NCBI RefSeq assembly: GCF_030269365.1
Contig: NZ_BSTF01000013.1
Coordinates: 1 to 64,000 of the forward strand
Reading direction: 5' to 3'
DNA: 64,000 bases
Origin: Lentzea sp. NBRC 102530
GTDB taxonomy: Bacteria; Actinomycetota; Actinomycetes; Mycobacteriales; Pseudonocardiaceae
The notes under the pieces are model-generated. The model was not told the DNA's origin. It was given only the letters and a program-made list of their open reading frames with translations, and ran no database searches. Both the position numbers and the translations under genes were made by a program. Each line of letters begins with the position of its first letter. Position 1 is the first letter of the stretch. Shown here one piece after another: positions 26,322 to 35,551 of this stretch.

Positions 26322-27473
26322 GTGCGAGTTGCGCTGCTGACCCGGGAGTACCCGCCGGAGGTTTACGGCGGAGCTGGCGTGCACGTGGGATTCCTCGTGC
26401 CCCACCTCCGCGAGCTCGTGGACGTCGACGTGCACTGCTTCGGTGCGCCCAGATCCGACGCCACGGCCCACAACGCCCCGCACAGCCTCGAGCAGGCGAA
26501 CGCGGCCCTGACGACGCTCGCGGTGGACCTCGAGATGGCCGCCGCGATCTCCACGGCGAACCTCGTGCACTCGCACACCTGGTACGCCAACATGGGCGGT
26601 CACCTGGGCAAACTCCTGCACGGCATCCCGCACGTGGTGACCGCGCACTCGCTCGAGCCGCGCCGCCCGTGGAAGGCCGAACAGCTCGGCGGCGGGTACC
26701 GGATCTCGTCCTGGGCGGAGCGCACGGCCTACGAACACGCCGACGCGGTCATCGCGGTGAGCGACGGAATGCGGGCCGACGTGCTCGACGCCTACCCCGC
26801 GCTCGACCCCGCCAAGGTGCACGTCGTGCGCAACGGAATCGACAGCAACGCGTACCGCCCGGTTCAGGAAACGGACGCTTTGACGTCTCGTGGAATCGAT
26901 CCCACCAAGCCGATCGTGGCCTTCGTGGGAAGGATCACCCGCCAAAAAGGTTTGAGCCACCTCGTCGCCGCGGCGCACGAGATCGACCCCGAAGCGCAGA
27001 TCGTCCTGTGCGCCGGGGCACCGGACACGCCGGAGATCGCCGAGGAGATCCGGACGGCGGTCAGCGAGCTCGCGGAGAAGCGACCGGGCGTGTTCTGGAT
27101 CCAGAAGATGCTCCAGCCCGCCGAGGTGCGGCAGATCCTCAGCCACGCGACGGTGTTCGTGTGCCCGTCGGTCTACGAACCGCTCGGCATCGTGAACTTG
27201 GAGGCGATGGCGTGCGGCACGGCGGTCGTCGCGAGCGACGTCGGCGGCATCCCCGAGGTCGTGGTGCATGGCGAGACGGGTCTGCTCGTCCACTACGACG
27301 AGCATGATTTGTCGACATATCGACACCAGCTCGCCGAATCGATCAACGAACTGGTCACGGACCCCACACGGGCGCAGCGCTTCGGAACAGCCGGGCGCAC
27401 GCGGGCTGAGCAGGACTTCTCGTGGTCGACGATGGCCGCGCAGACCGTCGAGGTGTACCGCAGTGTGATCTGA
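26322..27473 (+). CDS. glgA: ADP-glucose-dependent GT4 glycogen synthase (GlgA/GlgM type)
   Basis: 383 residues from GTG 26322 with GGTGAG upstream. A GT-B enzyme of family GT4: N-terminal LTREYPPEVYGGAGVHVGFL, donor-site FVGRITRQKGLSHLV and VFVCPSVYEPLGIVNLEAMA with the E-x7-E motif. Actinobacterial GT4 enzymes beside glgC have been shown to make maltose-1-phosphate (GlgM) for the GlgE route as well as extending glucan, so the product here may be maltose-1-phosphate. Links with trehalose import by LpqY-SugABC are plausible, since trehalose feeds GlgE. No terminator was seen before the next gene. Confidence 0.9.
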   Translation: MRVALLTREYPPEVYGGAGVHVGFLVPHLRELVDVDVHCFGAPRSDATAHNAPHSLEQANAALTTLAVDLEMAAAISTANLVHSHTWYANMGGHLGKLLHGIPHVVTAHSLEPRRPWKAEQLGGGYRISSWAERTAYEHADAVIAVSDGMRADVLDAYPALDPAKVHVVRNGIDSNAYRPVQETDALTSRGIDPTKPIVAFVGRITRQKGLSHLVAAAHEIDPEAQIVLCAGAPDTPEIAEEIRTAVSELAEKRPGVFWIQKMLQPAEVRQILSHATVFVCPSVYEPLGIVNLEAMACGTAVVASDVGGIPEVVVHGETGLLVHYDEHDLSTYRHQLAESINELVTDPTRAQRFGTAGRTRAEQDFSWSTMAAQTVEVYRSVI

Positions 27474-27567
27474 GACACACCCTTCCAGGGCAACCCCGAA
27501 GAGTGAGCGCCGCCTTTAACCAGTAGTGACGTTTCGGTTTCAACTGGTGAGGGGCGCGAGGACTGTG

Positions 27568-28968
27568 CGTTGTGCGGTGCTGGGTCTGACGGTCCTCCTG
27601 GCAGCGACCGGATGCGCCACATCAGCACCGGCGTCGCAGCCGGCGTCGATCCAGGTCACGATCGACGGCAAGAAGCTCGCCGACGCCACCGACCTGCAGG
27701 CGAACGCCGAGGCCCAGCTCGCCTACACGCTGGAGTACGGCTACGTCGCACGGGCGGGCGCGGCCGCGGTCAGCTGCTGGTTCGCGAAGACGGGCGTCGA
27801 GTCCGAGGTCGACGAGCGGCTGTGGTGCGGTCCCGTCCAGGTCCCCGGCACCGGCGCCGGCACCGACTGGGTGCCCGTGCCGCTGAAGGAAGTCACCAAG
27901 ACGGAGGACGAGGTCCGTTACGAGGTGCAGTCGCCGCAGGTGCCGGAGAAGGGCAACCGGAGCAACCCCGGCGGCATCCTCGTGCGCACCGACGGCAAGG
28001 AGTTCGACCCGTCCAAGCAGCAGGACATGACCGCCGGACGCGACTTCCTCGCCGTGCTGCCCGACGACGGCAAGCGCGGCAACGTCGACCTGGGCCTCGG
28101 GAACGCGGACGTCAAGCTCCGCGACGACCTGCTCGGCGTCGCCGTGACCGGCTGGGCCAACCCGGACATCTGGTACACGTCCGAGGGCACCGTGCGCGCC
28201 GAGTCCGGCTCACGGCTGCGCGTCCTCCGGATGAAGGTCGAGAAGCTCAACGAGACCGACAGCGGCTTCCACCGCACCAACTGGCAGGGGTTCGCCCCGC
28301 AGCCGTCGGAACTCGCGCTGGAGGTGCCGGGCAAGCGGCAGACCCTCCCGGCGGACCGGCTGCCCGCCACCGGTTCGGTGTTCGTCGTCTTCACCGTGCC
28401 GGACCCGCAGGAGGGCACCGAGTCGCTGGTGCTGAGCACGCTCGGCGCGAAGTCGCTGGAGCAGCGGGTCGAGGTCCAGACGGGCAAACGCTCCGACACG
28501 CCGCCGCCCGTGCTGCAGCGCGCCGCGGCGCCCGGCCAGTTCTCCGAGCACACGCAGAAGATCCGCTTCGGCGACCGCGAGCTCGGCATGAAGGTCACCG
28601 GCGTCCGGCTCGGCCGCCAGCGGCCGATCAAGCTCGGCGAGAGCCAGTACGACGTGGCCACGATCTCGGCGCCGGACAAGGCGTTGCTGGAGGTGCGGGT
28701 CGAGGCCGTCGGCAACCTGCCGGACACGGCGGGCGGCCTGCTCACCAAGGACCTGATCACCGTGACCCTGCCGGACGGCTCGACCGCCCCGCAGGTCGGC
28801 GCCCGCTACGACGGCGGCCCGCTGCCGTTCGCGGTCGTCGTCGAGGTCCCCGCGGACACCCGCTCGGTGTCGGTCGGCATGGTCGAGGGCAGCCCCGAGC
28901 TGCCGCGCCTCGGCAGGACGACCATCGCGCCGGTCGACTCGCGCGTCACCCTCGCGCTGGAGTTCTGA
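27568..28968 (+). CDS. Large exported lipoprotein of unknown function
   Basis: 466 residues if started at GTG 27568, which has a GCGAGGA site; GTG 27526 would add 14 residues. The signal VRCAVLGLTVLLAATGC ends in a lipobox Cys17. The exported part is beta-rich, without repeats or a catalytic motif: EGTVRAESGSRLRVLRMKVE, KIRFGDRELGMKVTGVRLGR, DGGPLPFAVVVEVP. It looks like several Ig-like or beta-sandwich domains. Family not recognised. Its last 163 nt overlap, in antisense, the open frame of the convergent MFS gene. Confidence 0.7.
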   Translation, partial: RCAVLGLTVLLAATGCATSAPASQPASIQVTIDGKKLADATDLQANAEAQLAYTLEYGYVARAGAAAVSCWFAKTGVESEVDERLWCGPVQVPGTGAGTDWVPVPLKEVTKTEDEVRYEVQSPQVPEKGNRSNPGGILVRTDGKEFDPSKQQDMTAGRDFLAVLPDDGKRGNVDLGLGNADVKLRDDLLGVAVTGWANPDIWYTSEGTVRAESGSRLRVLRMKVEKLNETDSGFHRTNWQGFAPQPSELALEVPGKRQTLPADRLPATGSVFVVFTVPDPQEGTESLVLSTLGAKSLEQRVEVQTGKRSDTPPPVLQRAAAPGQFSEHTQKIRFGDRELGMKVTGVRLGRQRPIKLGESQYDVATISAPDKALLEVRVEAVGNLPDTAGGLLTKDLITVTLPDGSTAPQVGARYDGGPLPFAVVVEVPADTRSVSVGMVEGSPELPRLGRTTIAPVDSRVTLALEF

Positions 28969-30050
28969 GCGAGCATCGCGGCGAGCGCGAGCCAGCCGAG
29001 GACCACCAGCACCAGCCCGCCCCAGCCCCACTCCTCGTACGAGGTGGCGCCGGACGTGCCGCCGACGCTGCTGCCCAGGTAGAACCCGGCGAGGTAGAGC
29101 CCGGAGGCCTGGCCGCGGGCGTGCGAGGGAGCCCGGGCCGCGACCCAGCCGCTCGCCGTGGTGTGCGAGGCGAAGAACCCGGCCGTGACGATCGCCAGCC
29201 CCAGCGGCACCCACACCAAGCTCGCGAGGGCACCCAACGCCAGGACGCCGATGCACAGCAGCAGCACGCGCCCACGGCCGTAGCGGTCGGCCAGCCTGCC
29301 CGCGACGGCCGCCGCCGTGCTGCCGAAGCCGTAGAAGAGGAACACCAGCGTCTCCAGCCACGCCGGACCGCTGAGCTGGAAACCCGCCACGTTGTAGAAC
29401 GAGATGAACGCGCCCACGAGCAGCACGGCGACCACGTACAGCGAGAGCAGCACCGGGTCCCGCAACGCCGCCCGCATGCCGCTGGGCGCCCGCTTCGGCC
29501 GGTGGTGCTGCTTCGGCAGCAGGAACACCACGACCAGTGCCGCGACCAGCCCGAACGCCCCCGCGAGCAGCACCGAGTGCCGCCAGCCGAGCCAGTCCGT
29601 GGTCATGCCGGTGACGAGCCGCCCGGTCATGCCGCCGAGGCTGTTGCCCGCGATCATCGCGCCCACCGCGGCGCCGAGGCTCTTCTTCTCCAGCTCGTCC
29701 GCCAGGTACGCCATGGACGCGGCGGGCACCCCGGCGGCCGCAACCCCCTGCAACACCCGCAGTGCGAGGAACACCTCGTAGTTGGGTGCGAACGGCAGCA
29801 ACAGCCCGAGCACCGCGGCCACCAGGACGCTGACCACGATCACCGGACGGCGCCCGAGGCGTTCGGACAGCATCGCGATCGGCACGACCACCACGGCCAG
29901 CGCCAGCGTCGCCGCCGAGAGCGCGAGCGAGGCAGCGCTCGGCCCCAGCCCGTACTCCGCGGCGATCTGCGGCATGACCGGCTGCGGGGTGTAGAGCAAC
30001 GCGAAGCACGCGAACCCCGAAGCGGCGATGGACGTGGTCAACCTGTTCAC
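28806..30050 (-). CDS. MFS transporter (sugar/drug efflux type)
   Basis: 414 residues from GTG 30050, about 12 membrane helices. The loop 2-3 motif is SERLGRRPVIVVSVL and its C-half counterpart is GRLADRYGRGRVLLL. Opening residues FACFALLYTPQPVMPQIAAEYG match the YnfM/arabinose-efflux group. The transporter proper ends near AMLAQNSSARVT at about 28965. The remaining 50 or so residues read through the antisense of the lipoprotein gene because no stop occurs before 28806. It is paired with a divergent LysR gene 52 bp away, a classic regulator-pump arrangement. Confidence 0.82.
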   Translation of the reverse strand: MNRLTTSIAASGFACFALLYTPQPVMPQIAAEYGLGPSAASLALSAATLALAVVVVPIAMLSERLGRRPVIVVSVLVAAVLGLLLPFAPNYEVFLALRVLQGVAAAGVPAASMAYLADELEKKSLGAAVGAMIAGNSLGGMTGRLVTGMTTDWLGWRHSVLLAGAFGLVAALVVVFLLPKQHHRPKRAPSGMRAALRDPVLLSLYVVAVLLVGAFISFYNVAGFQLSGPAWLETLVFLFYGFGSTAAAVAGRLADRYGRGRVLLLCIGVLALGALASLVWVPLGLAIVTAGFFASHTTASGWVAARAPSHARGQASGLYLAGFYLGSSVGGTSGATSYEEWGWGGLVLVVLGWLALAAMLAQNSSARVTRESTGAMVVLPRRGSSGLPSTMPTDTERVSAGTSTTTANGSGPPS

Positions 30051-30102
30051 GCATCTGACGCTAAGCCATACGTCCAATACGGAAATGCACGAGAATCAAT
30101 CC

Positions 30103-30996
30103 ATGAACGAATCGGACCTGGCCCCGAAGCTGGCGGTGCTGAAAGCGCTTGCCGCGGACGAGCACGTGACTCGCGTCGCAGAACGCGTCGGGCTCCCCCA
30201 GCCGACCGTCAGCCGCTGGATCGCCGAACTCGGCGAGCAGCTCGGCGCCCCGCTGTTGGTGAAGACGGGCCGCCGGGTCCGGCTCACCCGCGCCGGCCGG
30301 CTGCTGGCCGAGGCCGCCACCCGGTCGCTGGCCGCCCTCGAACCCGGCCTGCGCGAGGTGGAGGAGGAACTCGACCCCGAGAAGGGCCACGTGGCGCTGG
30401 GGTTCCTGCACATGCTCGGTCGCGCGATCGTGCCGGAACTGGTGCGCAGCTACCGCGCCGAACACCCGCACGTGCGGTTCAGCCTCGTGCAGAACGCCCG
30501 CCACGCCGTCGTCGAGAAGCTCATCGGCGGCGAGATCGACCTCGCCCTGGTCGCCCCGCCACCGGCCGGGCCGGAGTTCGAGTCGATCGTGGTGTTCGAG
30601 CAGCCGCTGATCGTCGTGGTGCCGGCCGGGCACCGGCTGGAGTCGCGCAGGGCCGTGCGGATCGAGGACATCGCCGACGAGGACCTGATCACCCTCGAAC
30701 ACGGCTACGGCCTGCGGCAGATCACCGACGACATGTGCGCGGCGGCCGGGATCACGCCCCGGTACGTCTTCGAGTGCCAGGAGATCGAGACGGTGCGCGG
30801 GCTGGTGGCGGCCGGACTCGGCGTGGCGTTGCTGACCCACGCCGAGTTCGTGCCGCCACCGGGTCTGCGCGAACTGCCGCTGACGCCGCGGACGGGCCGG
30901 ATCTTCGGGTTGGCCTGGTTGAAGGACAACCCGCTGCCACCCGCGGTCAGGGCGTTCCGCGATCACGCCCTGAAGACCCACGGCGTCGAACGCTGA
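30103..30996 (+). CDS. LysR-family transcriptional regulator
   Basis: 297 residues from ATG 30103 (ATG 30085 possible). The N-terminal helix-turn-helix is KALAADEHVTRVAERVGLPQ then PTVSRWIAELGEQLGAPLLV. A type-2 periplasmic-binding-like effector domain follows (GHVALGFLHMLGRAIVPELV, GGEIDLALVAPP, LVAAGLGVALLTHAE). It is probably an activator or repressor of the divergent MFS pump; the 52-bp gap contains a repeated ATACG that could be its site. The effector is unknown. Confidence 0.88.
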   Translation: MNESDLAPKLAVLKALAADEHVTRVAERVGLPQPTVSRWIAELGEQLGAPLLVKTGRRVRLTRAGRLLAEAATRSLAALEPGLREVEEELDPEKGHVALGFLHMLGRAIVPELVRSYRAEHPHVRFSLVQNARHAVVEKLIGGEIDLALVAPPPAGPEFESIVVFEQPLIVVVPAGHRLESRRAVRIEDIADEDLITLEHGYGLRQITDDMCAAAGITPRYVFECQEIETVRGLVAAGLGVALLTHAEFVPPPGLRELPLTPRTGRIFGLAWLKDNPLPPAVRAFRDHALKTHGVER

Positions 30997-31028
30997 ACCG
31001 TCGAGCGCTGAACCCGTCGTGCGCGGGC

Positions 31029-32627
31029 TCAGCGGCTCCAGGTCTGCGACCGCGACCACGTCCGCAGGTACGACTCGGCGCCGCTCAGCATGTCCTGCAC
31101 CAGCTGGTCGCCGCCGAGCTGCCGCACCTTCTCCACCCAGTCCGGCAGCAGGCCGATGTGCGCGCCACCGTCGACGTTGATGTCCCACACCCGCTCACCG
31201 GTCCGCTGCCGGTCCACCAGCGGCCCGTCCGGGTAGCTGCGGAACGGGTAGGTCACGCCGGTCTGCGGTGCCGGGTGCGATCCCACGCCGTTGTAGTCGG
31301 AGCCGAACCCGATGCCCACGTCGTACTTGCGCCGCAACGGTTCCGCGGCCGCCGCCTGGGACACGTACCCCTCCGGCGAGTTCTCGTAGCCCGCGACGAA
31401 CCCGCCGAGCGCGTAGACCTGCTCGGTCCACTGGGCGTCCATCCAGCTGTGGCTGGAGACGATGCCGGGGTACTTCGCCTGACTGGCCAGCTCCAGCGTC
31501 CGACCGGCCGCCTTCACGCTCATGTGGTCGATCTCGATCATCATGTGCCGCTTCATCATCGCCTGCACCGCGTACTCGCCGAGCGACGTCAGCCCGCGCA
31601 CGTTGCAGCGCTTCGCCGGGTCGTAGGCCGGCGCGACGACGGAGGCGGGGATCAGCGCGTTCGGGCCGACCGTGCCGATCGGGTTGTCCTGCTGCGGGCC
31701 CTTGCAGACCTCGGTCTGCCACCACTGGCCGGTGCGCAGGAACTGGCCCGCGTTGATCACGCCGCCCTGCGTGCCCGAGTCGAACCGGACGCCGCACAGG
31801 GCGTTGTCGAACTTGTGGCACAGGAACGCGCTGCGCACCCCGAGCGCGTACATCTCGTCGAGGCCGCGGTCGATGTCGGACCTGGTGCACAACGGGATGT
31901 CCAGGAACGTCCGGCAGCCGAAGATCTCCGAGGTCTCGATGCCGAGCACCACCGCGAGCTTGCCCTGGGTGATCACGTCGCGCGCCTGCTCGGCCGAGGT
32001 GACGATGCGGAACCAGCCCTTGCCCGCGCCCCCGAACATCTTGTCGATGAACGCCTGCATCTCGTAGGTGCGCTGGGCCTGCAACCGGACCGACTGCATC
32101 TCGTCGCAGGGCTTGTCCTTGAACGGGTGGATCACGCACAGCGTCGCGTTGCTCGTCAGGTCCTGGACCAGCACGCGTTGCCCGCCGCGCCACGCCCGTT
32201 CCAGCCAGGCGTAGTAGTTCTGCTGGTGCGAGACCGTCGTCGAGGACGGCCAGTCGGAGAACGTCGGCCAGCCCACCGGGTCGTGGCCGTCGAAGTCACC
32301 GGTCACGATCGCCTCGAAGATCGCGCCGAGGCCCGCCGGGTGGTGCTCGGAGCAGTCCTTCAGCGCGTCCGCGATGCCCTGCTCGGAGAACGGCTTGCCG
32401 CAGATGAGCTTGCCGCCGAAGCCCTCGTTGGTCATGAGGTGGTTGTGCGCGTCGACGAACCCGCGCACCCTGCCCTGCCCGTCGACGCCCTTGAAGGGCT
32501 CGCCCGTCACGTTGATCTGCGAGTCCGGTGCCGGACGAGCCACCGGTTCCCACCACGGCGTCGCGGCCGTGGCAGGGGATGACGACGCTATGACCAACGA
32601 GACGGCGAGAGCCAGGCGAAGTAACAC
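31029..32627 (-). CDS. Secreted metal-dependent hydrolase (peptidase M19/amidohydrolase-like)
   Basis: 532 residues from GTG 32627. The signal peptide (LLRLALAVSLVIASSSPATA) is cut near ATA-ATP. The metal motif FVDAHNHLM gives HxH. Further candidate ligands are in FLCHKFDN, MIEIDHMSVKA, IVSSHSWMDA and IGFGSDYNGVGS, matching the order of the membrane dipeptidase/amidohydrolase barrel. Eight cysteines suggest disulphides. At 532 residues it is longer than usual M19 dipeptidases (about 330-400), with an insert around 120-330. Its ribosome site is buried in a hairpin (32630-32659). Confidence 0.75.
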   Translation of the reverse strand: MLLRLALAVSLVIASSSPATAATPWWEPVARPAPDSQINVTGEPFKGVDGQGRVRGFVDAHNHLMTNEGFGGKLICGKPFSEQGIADALKDCSEHHPAGLGAIFEAIVTGDFDGHDPVGWPTFSDWPSSTTVSHQQNYYAWLERAWRGGQRVLVQDLTSNATLCVIHPFKDKPCDEMQSVRLQAQRTYEMQAFIDKMFGGAGKGWFRIVTSAEQARDVITQGKLAVVLGIETSEIFGCRTFLDIPLCTRSDIDRGLDEMYALGVRSAFLCHKFDNALCGVRFDSGTQGGVINAGQFLRTGQWWQTEVCKGPQQDNPIGTVGPNALIPASVVAPAYDPAKRCNVRGLTSLGEYAVQAMMKRHMMIEIDHMSVKAAGRTLELASQAKYPGIVSSHSWMDAQWTEQVYALGGFVAGYENSPEGYVSQAAAAEPLRRKYDVGIGFGSDYNGVGSHPAPQTGVTYPFRSYPDGPLVDRQRTGERVWDINVDGGAHIGLLPDWVEKVRQLGGDQLVQDMLSGAESYLRTWSRSQTWSR

Positions 32628-32629
32628 GA

Positions 32630-32659
32630 GAGCTCCTCTACGGCGTTGTGAAGGAGCTC
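32630..32659 (-). promoter_or_regulatory. Leader hairpin covering the ribosome site of the secreted hydrolase
   Basis: Arms 32652-32659 and 32630-32637 (GAGCTCCT / AGGAGCTC) pair perfectly over 8 bp with a 14-nt loop. The downstream arm contains the GAGGAG that serves GTG 32627, so folding would hide the ribosome site. Confidence 0.5.
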
Positions 32660-32704
32660 ACATCATGCCGTGGAACGCCGCCGTCTCGTATGGCCGATCG
32701 TAGG

Positions 32705-34135
32705 TTAACGCGAATATTTTTCAGCCAGCTGGACGAGCGTCCGCGCGCCGAAGCCCGTCGCACCCGCGACGACCTCGTCGTAGACCTTCTCCGACCGGGC
32801 GGGACCGGCGATGTCGAGGTGCGCCCACGGCACGTCGCCCGCGAACTTCTGCAGGAACAGCGCGGCCGTGATGCCACCGGGGCCGGGCGGGCACTGCTTG
32901 TAGTCCGCGATCTCGCTGGCGACGGCACCGACGTGCTCCTCCAGCAGCGGCATCCGCCACCACTTCTCGCCGACGCCCGCACCGGCCTCGACGACCTCGG
33001 CCGCGAGCTCGTCCGACGCGCTGAACACCGCGCCGGTGCGCAGGCCGAGCGACACCTTCATGGCGCCGGTCAGCGTCGCCACGTCCACGATCAGGTCGGG
33101 CTTCAGGTTCTTCACCGCGTACGCCATCGCGTCGGCCAGCACCATGCGGCCCTCGGCGTCGGTGTTCTGCACCTCGGTCGTCGCGCCGCCGTAGTGCCGC
33201 ACGACGTCGCCGGGGCGGTAGGAGGACGCGCCCACGTGGTTCTCGGCGCACGGCACGAGCCCGGTGACCCGGACCGGCAGCTGCCGGCGGGCCACGGCGA
33301 GCAGCGCGGAGATCACCGCGCCGCCACCGGCCATGTCGGTGCGCATGAGGTGCATGCCGTCCGCGGGCTTCACCGAGATGCCGCCGGTGTCGAACGTGAT
33401 GCCCTTGCCGACGAACACCAGGTGCGGCCCGGTCGTGCCGTAGGTCAGTTCGATGAACCGCGGCGGGCGGGCCGAGCCGCCCCCGACCGCGAGCACACCG
33501 CCGAAGCCCTGCTGCGCCAGCCACTTCTCGTCCCGCACGGTCGCGGTCAGGCCGTCGACCTTGTCCGCGAGCTTCGCGGCCGTGGTGGCGAGCCAGCGCG
33601 GGTCCTTGACGTTGGACGGTGTGTTGGCGAGGTCGCGGGCGAGCGAGGTGGCGGTGGCGAGCGCGTGGGCCTTCAGCGCGGCCGACGTCAGCACCTCCTC
33701 GAACCCGGTGTCACCGGTGACGAGCCGCAGCGAGCCGACCCGCTTCGGTGCCTGTTCGGCGGTGACCTTGAACCGGTAGCCGCCGAGCGCCGCGCCGAGC
33801 ACGAACGCCCGCACCTTGTCGGCGTCGAAGTCCGGGGTCAGCAGCACGTCGGCGGTCCTGGGGGCGTCCTCGCCGCTCAGCGCGCGCACCAGCGACGCAC
33901 CGGCCACGCGGTAGTCCGCGAGCGAGCCGGTGCCGACGCCGAGCGTCCAGGTCGCGTCGTGGCGGACCGCCTCACCCGCCTTGCCGGTGAGGTCGGAGAC
34001 GTCGATGCCGTCGCCGCCCGGTCCCAGCGCCGGTCCCGTGGCCGTGAGCACGACCTGCGGGACGGCGCGGCGCGAGGTGGTGGCCACCTCGACGTCCACG
34101 AGCTTGCTCGGCACTGACGGCACCGTCGACGCCAC
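32705..34135 (-). CDS. pepA: Leucyl aminopeptidase PepA (M17)
   Basis: 476 residues from GTG 34135 with GGGAGG upstream. The C-terminal catalytic domain has the M17 signature NTDAEGRM at 324-331. Metal ligands are Lys244 and Asp249 (VGKGITFDTGG), Asp267 (MRTDMAG), Asp326 and Glu328; catalytic Arg330 is present. The N-terminal macro-like domain is intact. It removes N-terminal residues from peptides in the cytoplasm and usually forms hexamers. Length is normal. It stands alone between the secreted hydrolase and the DUF3117 gene. Confidence 0.92.
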   Translation of the reverse strand: MASTVPSVPSKLVDVEVATTSRRAVPQVVLTATGPALGPGGDGIDVSDLTGKAGEAVRHDATWTLGVGTGSLADYRVAGASLVRALSGEDAPRTADVLLTPDFDADKVRAFVLGAALGGYRFKVTAEQAPKRVGSLRLVTGDTGFEEVLTSAALKAHALATATSLARDLANTPSNVKDPRWLATTAAKLADKVDGLTATVRDEKWLAQQGFGGVLAVGGGSARPPRFIELTYGTTGPHLVFVGKGITFDTGGISVKPADGMHLMRTDMAGGGAVISALLAVARRQLPVRVTGLVPCAENHVGASSYRPGDVVRHYGGATTEVQNTDAEGRMVLADAMAYAVKNLKPDLIVDVATLTGAMKVSLGLRTGAVFSASDELAAEVVEAGAGVGEKWWRMPLLEEHVGAVASEIADYKQCPPGPGGITAALFLQKFAGDVPWAHLDIAGPARSEKVYDEVVAGATGFGARTLVQLAEKYSR

Positions 34136-34234
34136 GACTGGACCTCCCCTAACGCATTAACGACCGTTCATTCTCACCCAGTGCTCAGACCGCCTGCGTC
34201 CGCCCCGGCCGGAGCACGGCGAGAACGAAGCGAT

Positions 34235-34263
34235 GCCCCGGTCTCCACTGTGGAAACCGGGGC
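34235..34263 (-). terminator. Terminator of the DUF3117 gene
   Basis: GCCCCGGTTTCC pairs with GGAGACCGGGGC (minus strand) around a short ACAGT loop, with one G-U pair, 22 nt past the stop codon. Confidence 0.7.
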
Positions 34264-34285
34264 TCGACAGCTCCTCGCCGGGGCC

Positions 34286-34453
34286 TCAGCCGGCGGCGGC
34301 CTTCAGCGCGTCGCCCAAGGCGCTTGCCTCGTCTGCCGACATCTCGACGACAAGGCGCCCACCACCCTCAAGCGGCACGCGCATGACGATGCCGCGCCCC
34401 TCCTTGGTGACCTCAAGGGGACCGTCGCCGGTCCGGGGCTTCATGGCCGCCAT
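34286..34453 (-). CDS. DUF3117 small conserved protein
   Basis: 55 residues from ATG 34453 with a strong GGAGGGAG site. It begins MAAMKPRTGDGPLEVTKEGR and continues GIVMRVPLEGGGRLVVEMSA, ending DEASALGDALKAAAG. This is the highly conserved DUF3117 protein of actinobacteria (Rv1211 in M. tuberculosis, which also sits beside glgA/tag). The layout suggests a small beta-sheet plus C-terminal helix. Function unknown. Its own ribosome site and terminator show it is a gene in its own right. Confidence 0.92.
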   Translation of the reverse strand: MAAMKPRTGDGPLEVTKEGRGIVMRVPLEGGGRLVVEMSADEASALGDALKAAAG

Positions 34454-34743
34454 CGCGTGCTCCCTCCGTCAACATCTTCCCCGTCCGGCCAGGCCGGATC
34501 TGCTCCATTCTCCCCTATCGCGACTCAGGGGCGAAACCGAACCGATCTTTTGGCGAGTCCGGGTGACGGTTGTCGATCTTGACTTGTGCCTGATCAACAC
34601 CTGTATCCACGACACCACAACACTATCCGCTCACGAAGATCGTGCCGGGCGATTCCGCCCCGGGAAGGTCACGACCCGGCGACGGCGGGTGTGAACGGCG
34701 CGAGGACGCACCGCCTCGTCCGGGGCGTGACAGACTGGGCCGG

Positions 34744-35541
34744 GTGCGAGCCCGTTCCGCGCTCTTCGACGTCTACGGCGGCCACCTCCGCGACCGCGGT
34801 GGCGCCGCCACCATCGCCGCCCTCGTCCGGTTGCTGGAGCCCCTCGGTTTCGCCGCGCCCGCCGTCCGCACCGCCGTCTCGCGCACCGTCCGGCAGGGCT
34901 GGTTGCAGCCCACGCGGCTCCCTGACGGGCCCGGATACGCGATGACACCTCGCGGGGAACGTCGTCTGGACGAGGCCGCGGCCCGCATCTACCGCACCGG
35001 GCCGTCCACCTGGGACGGTCGCTGGCACGTCGTGGTGCTGGAGGAGCTGCCGGGCCGCGACTCGCGCGACCACCTGGCGTCGGAACTGCAGCTGCTGGGC
35101 TACGGCGCGCTCGGTCCTGTGACGTGGATCGCGCCCAGGCCGTCCCCCGAACTGGCCGACGTGCTGGCCGCCGAGAGCGTTCCCGCACGAACTTTTCACG
35201 GTTCACACGACGGTGGCGACGCCGAGCTCGCGGCGAAGGCCTGGGACCTGGCCGAACTGGGCCGCGACTACGCCGGTTTCGTCGCGCACTGGCACGAAGT
35301 GGTGTCCGATGTGGACGAAACGGACGACGCGGCGGCGTTCGCGGCCTCGCAGCAGCTCCTGCACGCGTGGCGCAAGTTCCTGTTCCGCGATCCCGGTCTT
35401 CCTGCTGAACTGTTGCCACCGGACTGGCCGGGGCACGCGGCAGCGTCGTTCTTCGACGAACAGACCCTGCGGCTCGCACCGGGCACGAGTCGGTTCGTCG
35501 ACGAGTGCCTGCGGCCGGTGCGCAACGTTTCCACAGCTTGA
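34744..35541 (+). CDS. PaaX-family transcriptional repressor
   Basis: 265 residues from GTG 34744. A winged-helix N-terminal domain (FDVYGGHLRDRGGAATIAAL, PAVRTAVSRTVRQGWLQPTR) leads to the central PaaX domain with WDGRWHVVVLEE and a C-terminal part FLFRDPGLPAELLPPDWPGH that is diagnostic of PaaX. PaaX represses phenylacetate degradation genes and responds to phenylacetyl-CoA. Here it lies 10 nt before an enoyl-CoA hydratase/isomerase gene, which fits a phenylacetate or aromatic acyl-CoA link; the rest of the paa operon is not in the window. Confidence 0.86.
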   Translation: MRARSALFDVYGGHLRDRGGAATIAALVRLLEPLGFAAPAVRTAVSRTVRQGWLQPTRLPDGPGYAMTPRGERRLDEAAARIYRTGPSTWDGRWHVVVLEELPGRDSRDHLASELQLLGYGALGPVTWIAPRPSPELADVLAAESVPARTFHGSHDGGDAELAAKAWDLAELGRDYAGFVAHWHEVVSDVDETDDAAAFAASQQLLHAWRKFLFRDPGLPAELLPPDWPGHAAASFFDEQTLRLAPGTSRFVDECLRPVRNVSTA

Positions 35542-35551
35542 TGGAGGTCCA

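Noticed and set aside
27570..32582. A 5-kb stop-free frame on the plus strand
   Set aside because: It runs across five real genes on both strands, has arginine/proline/histidine-rich composition and no domain. It is the usual GC-rich shadow. The long frames at 129-2903 and 16026-18128 were dropped for the same reason.
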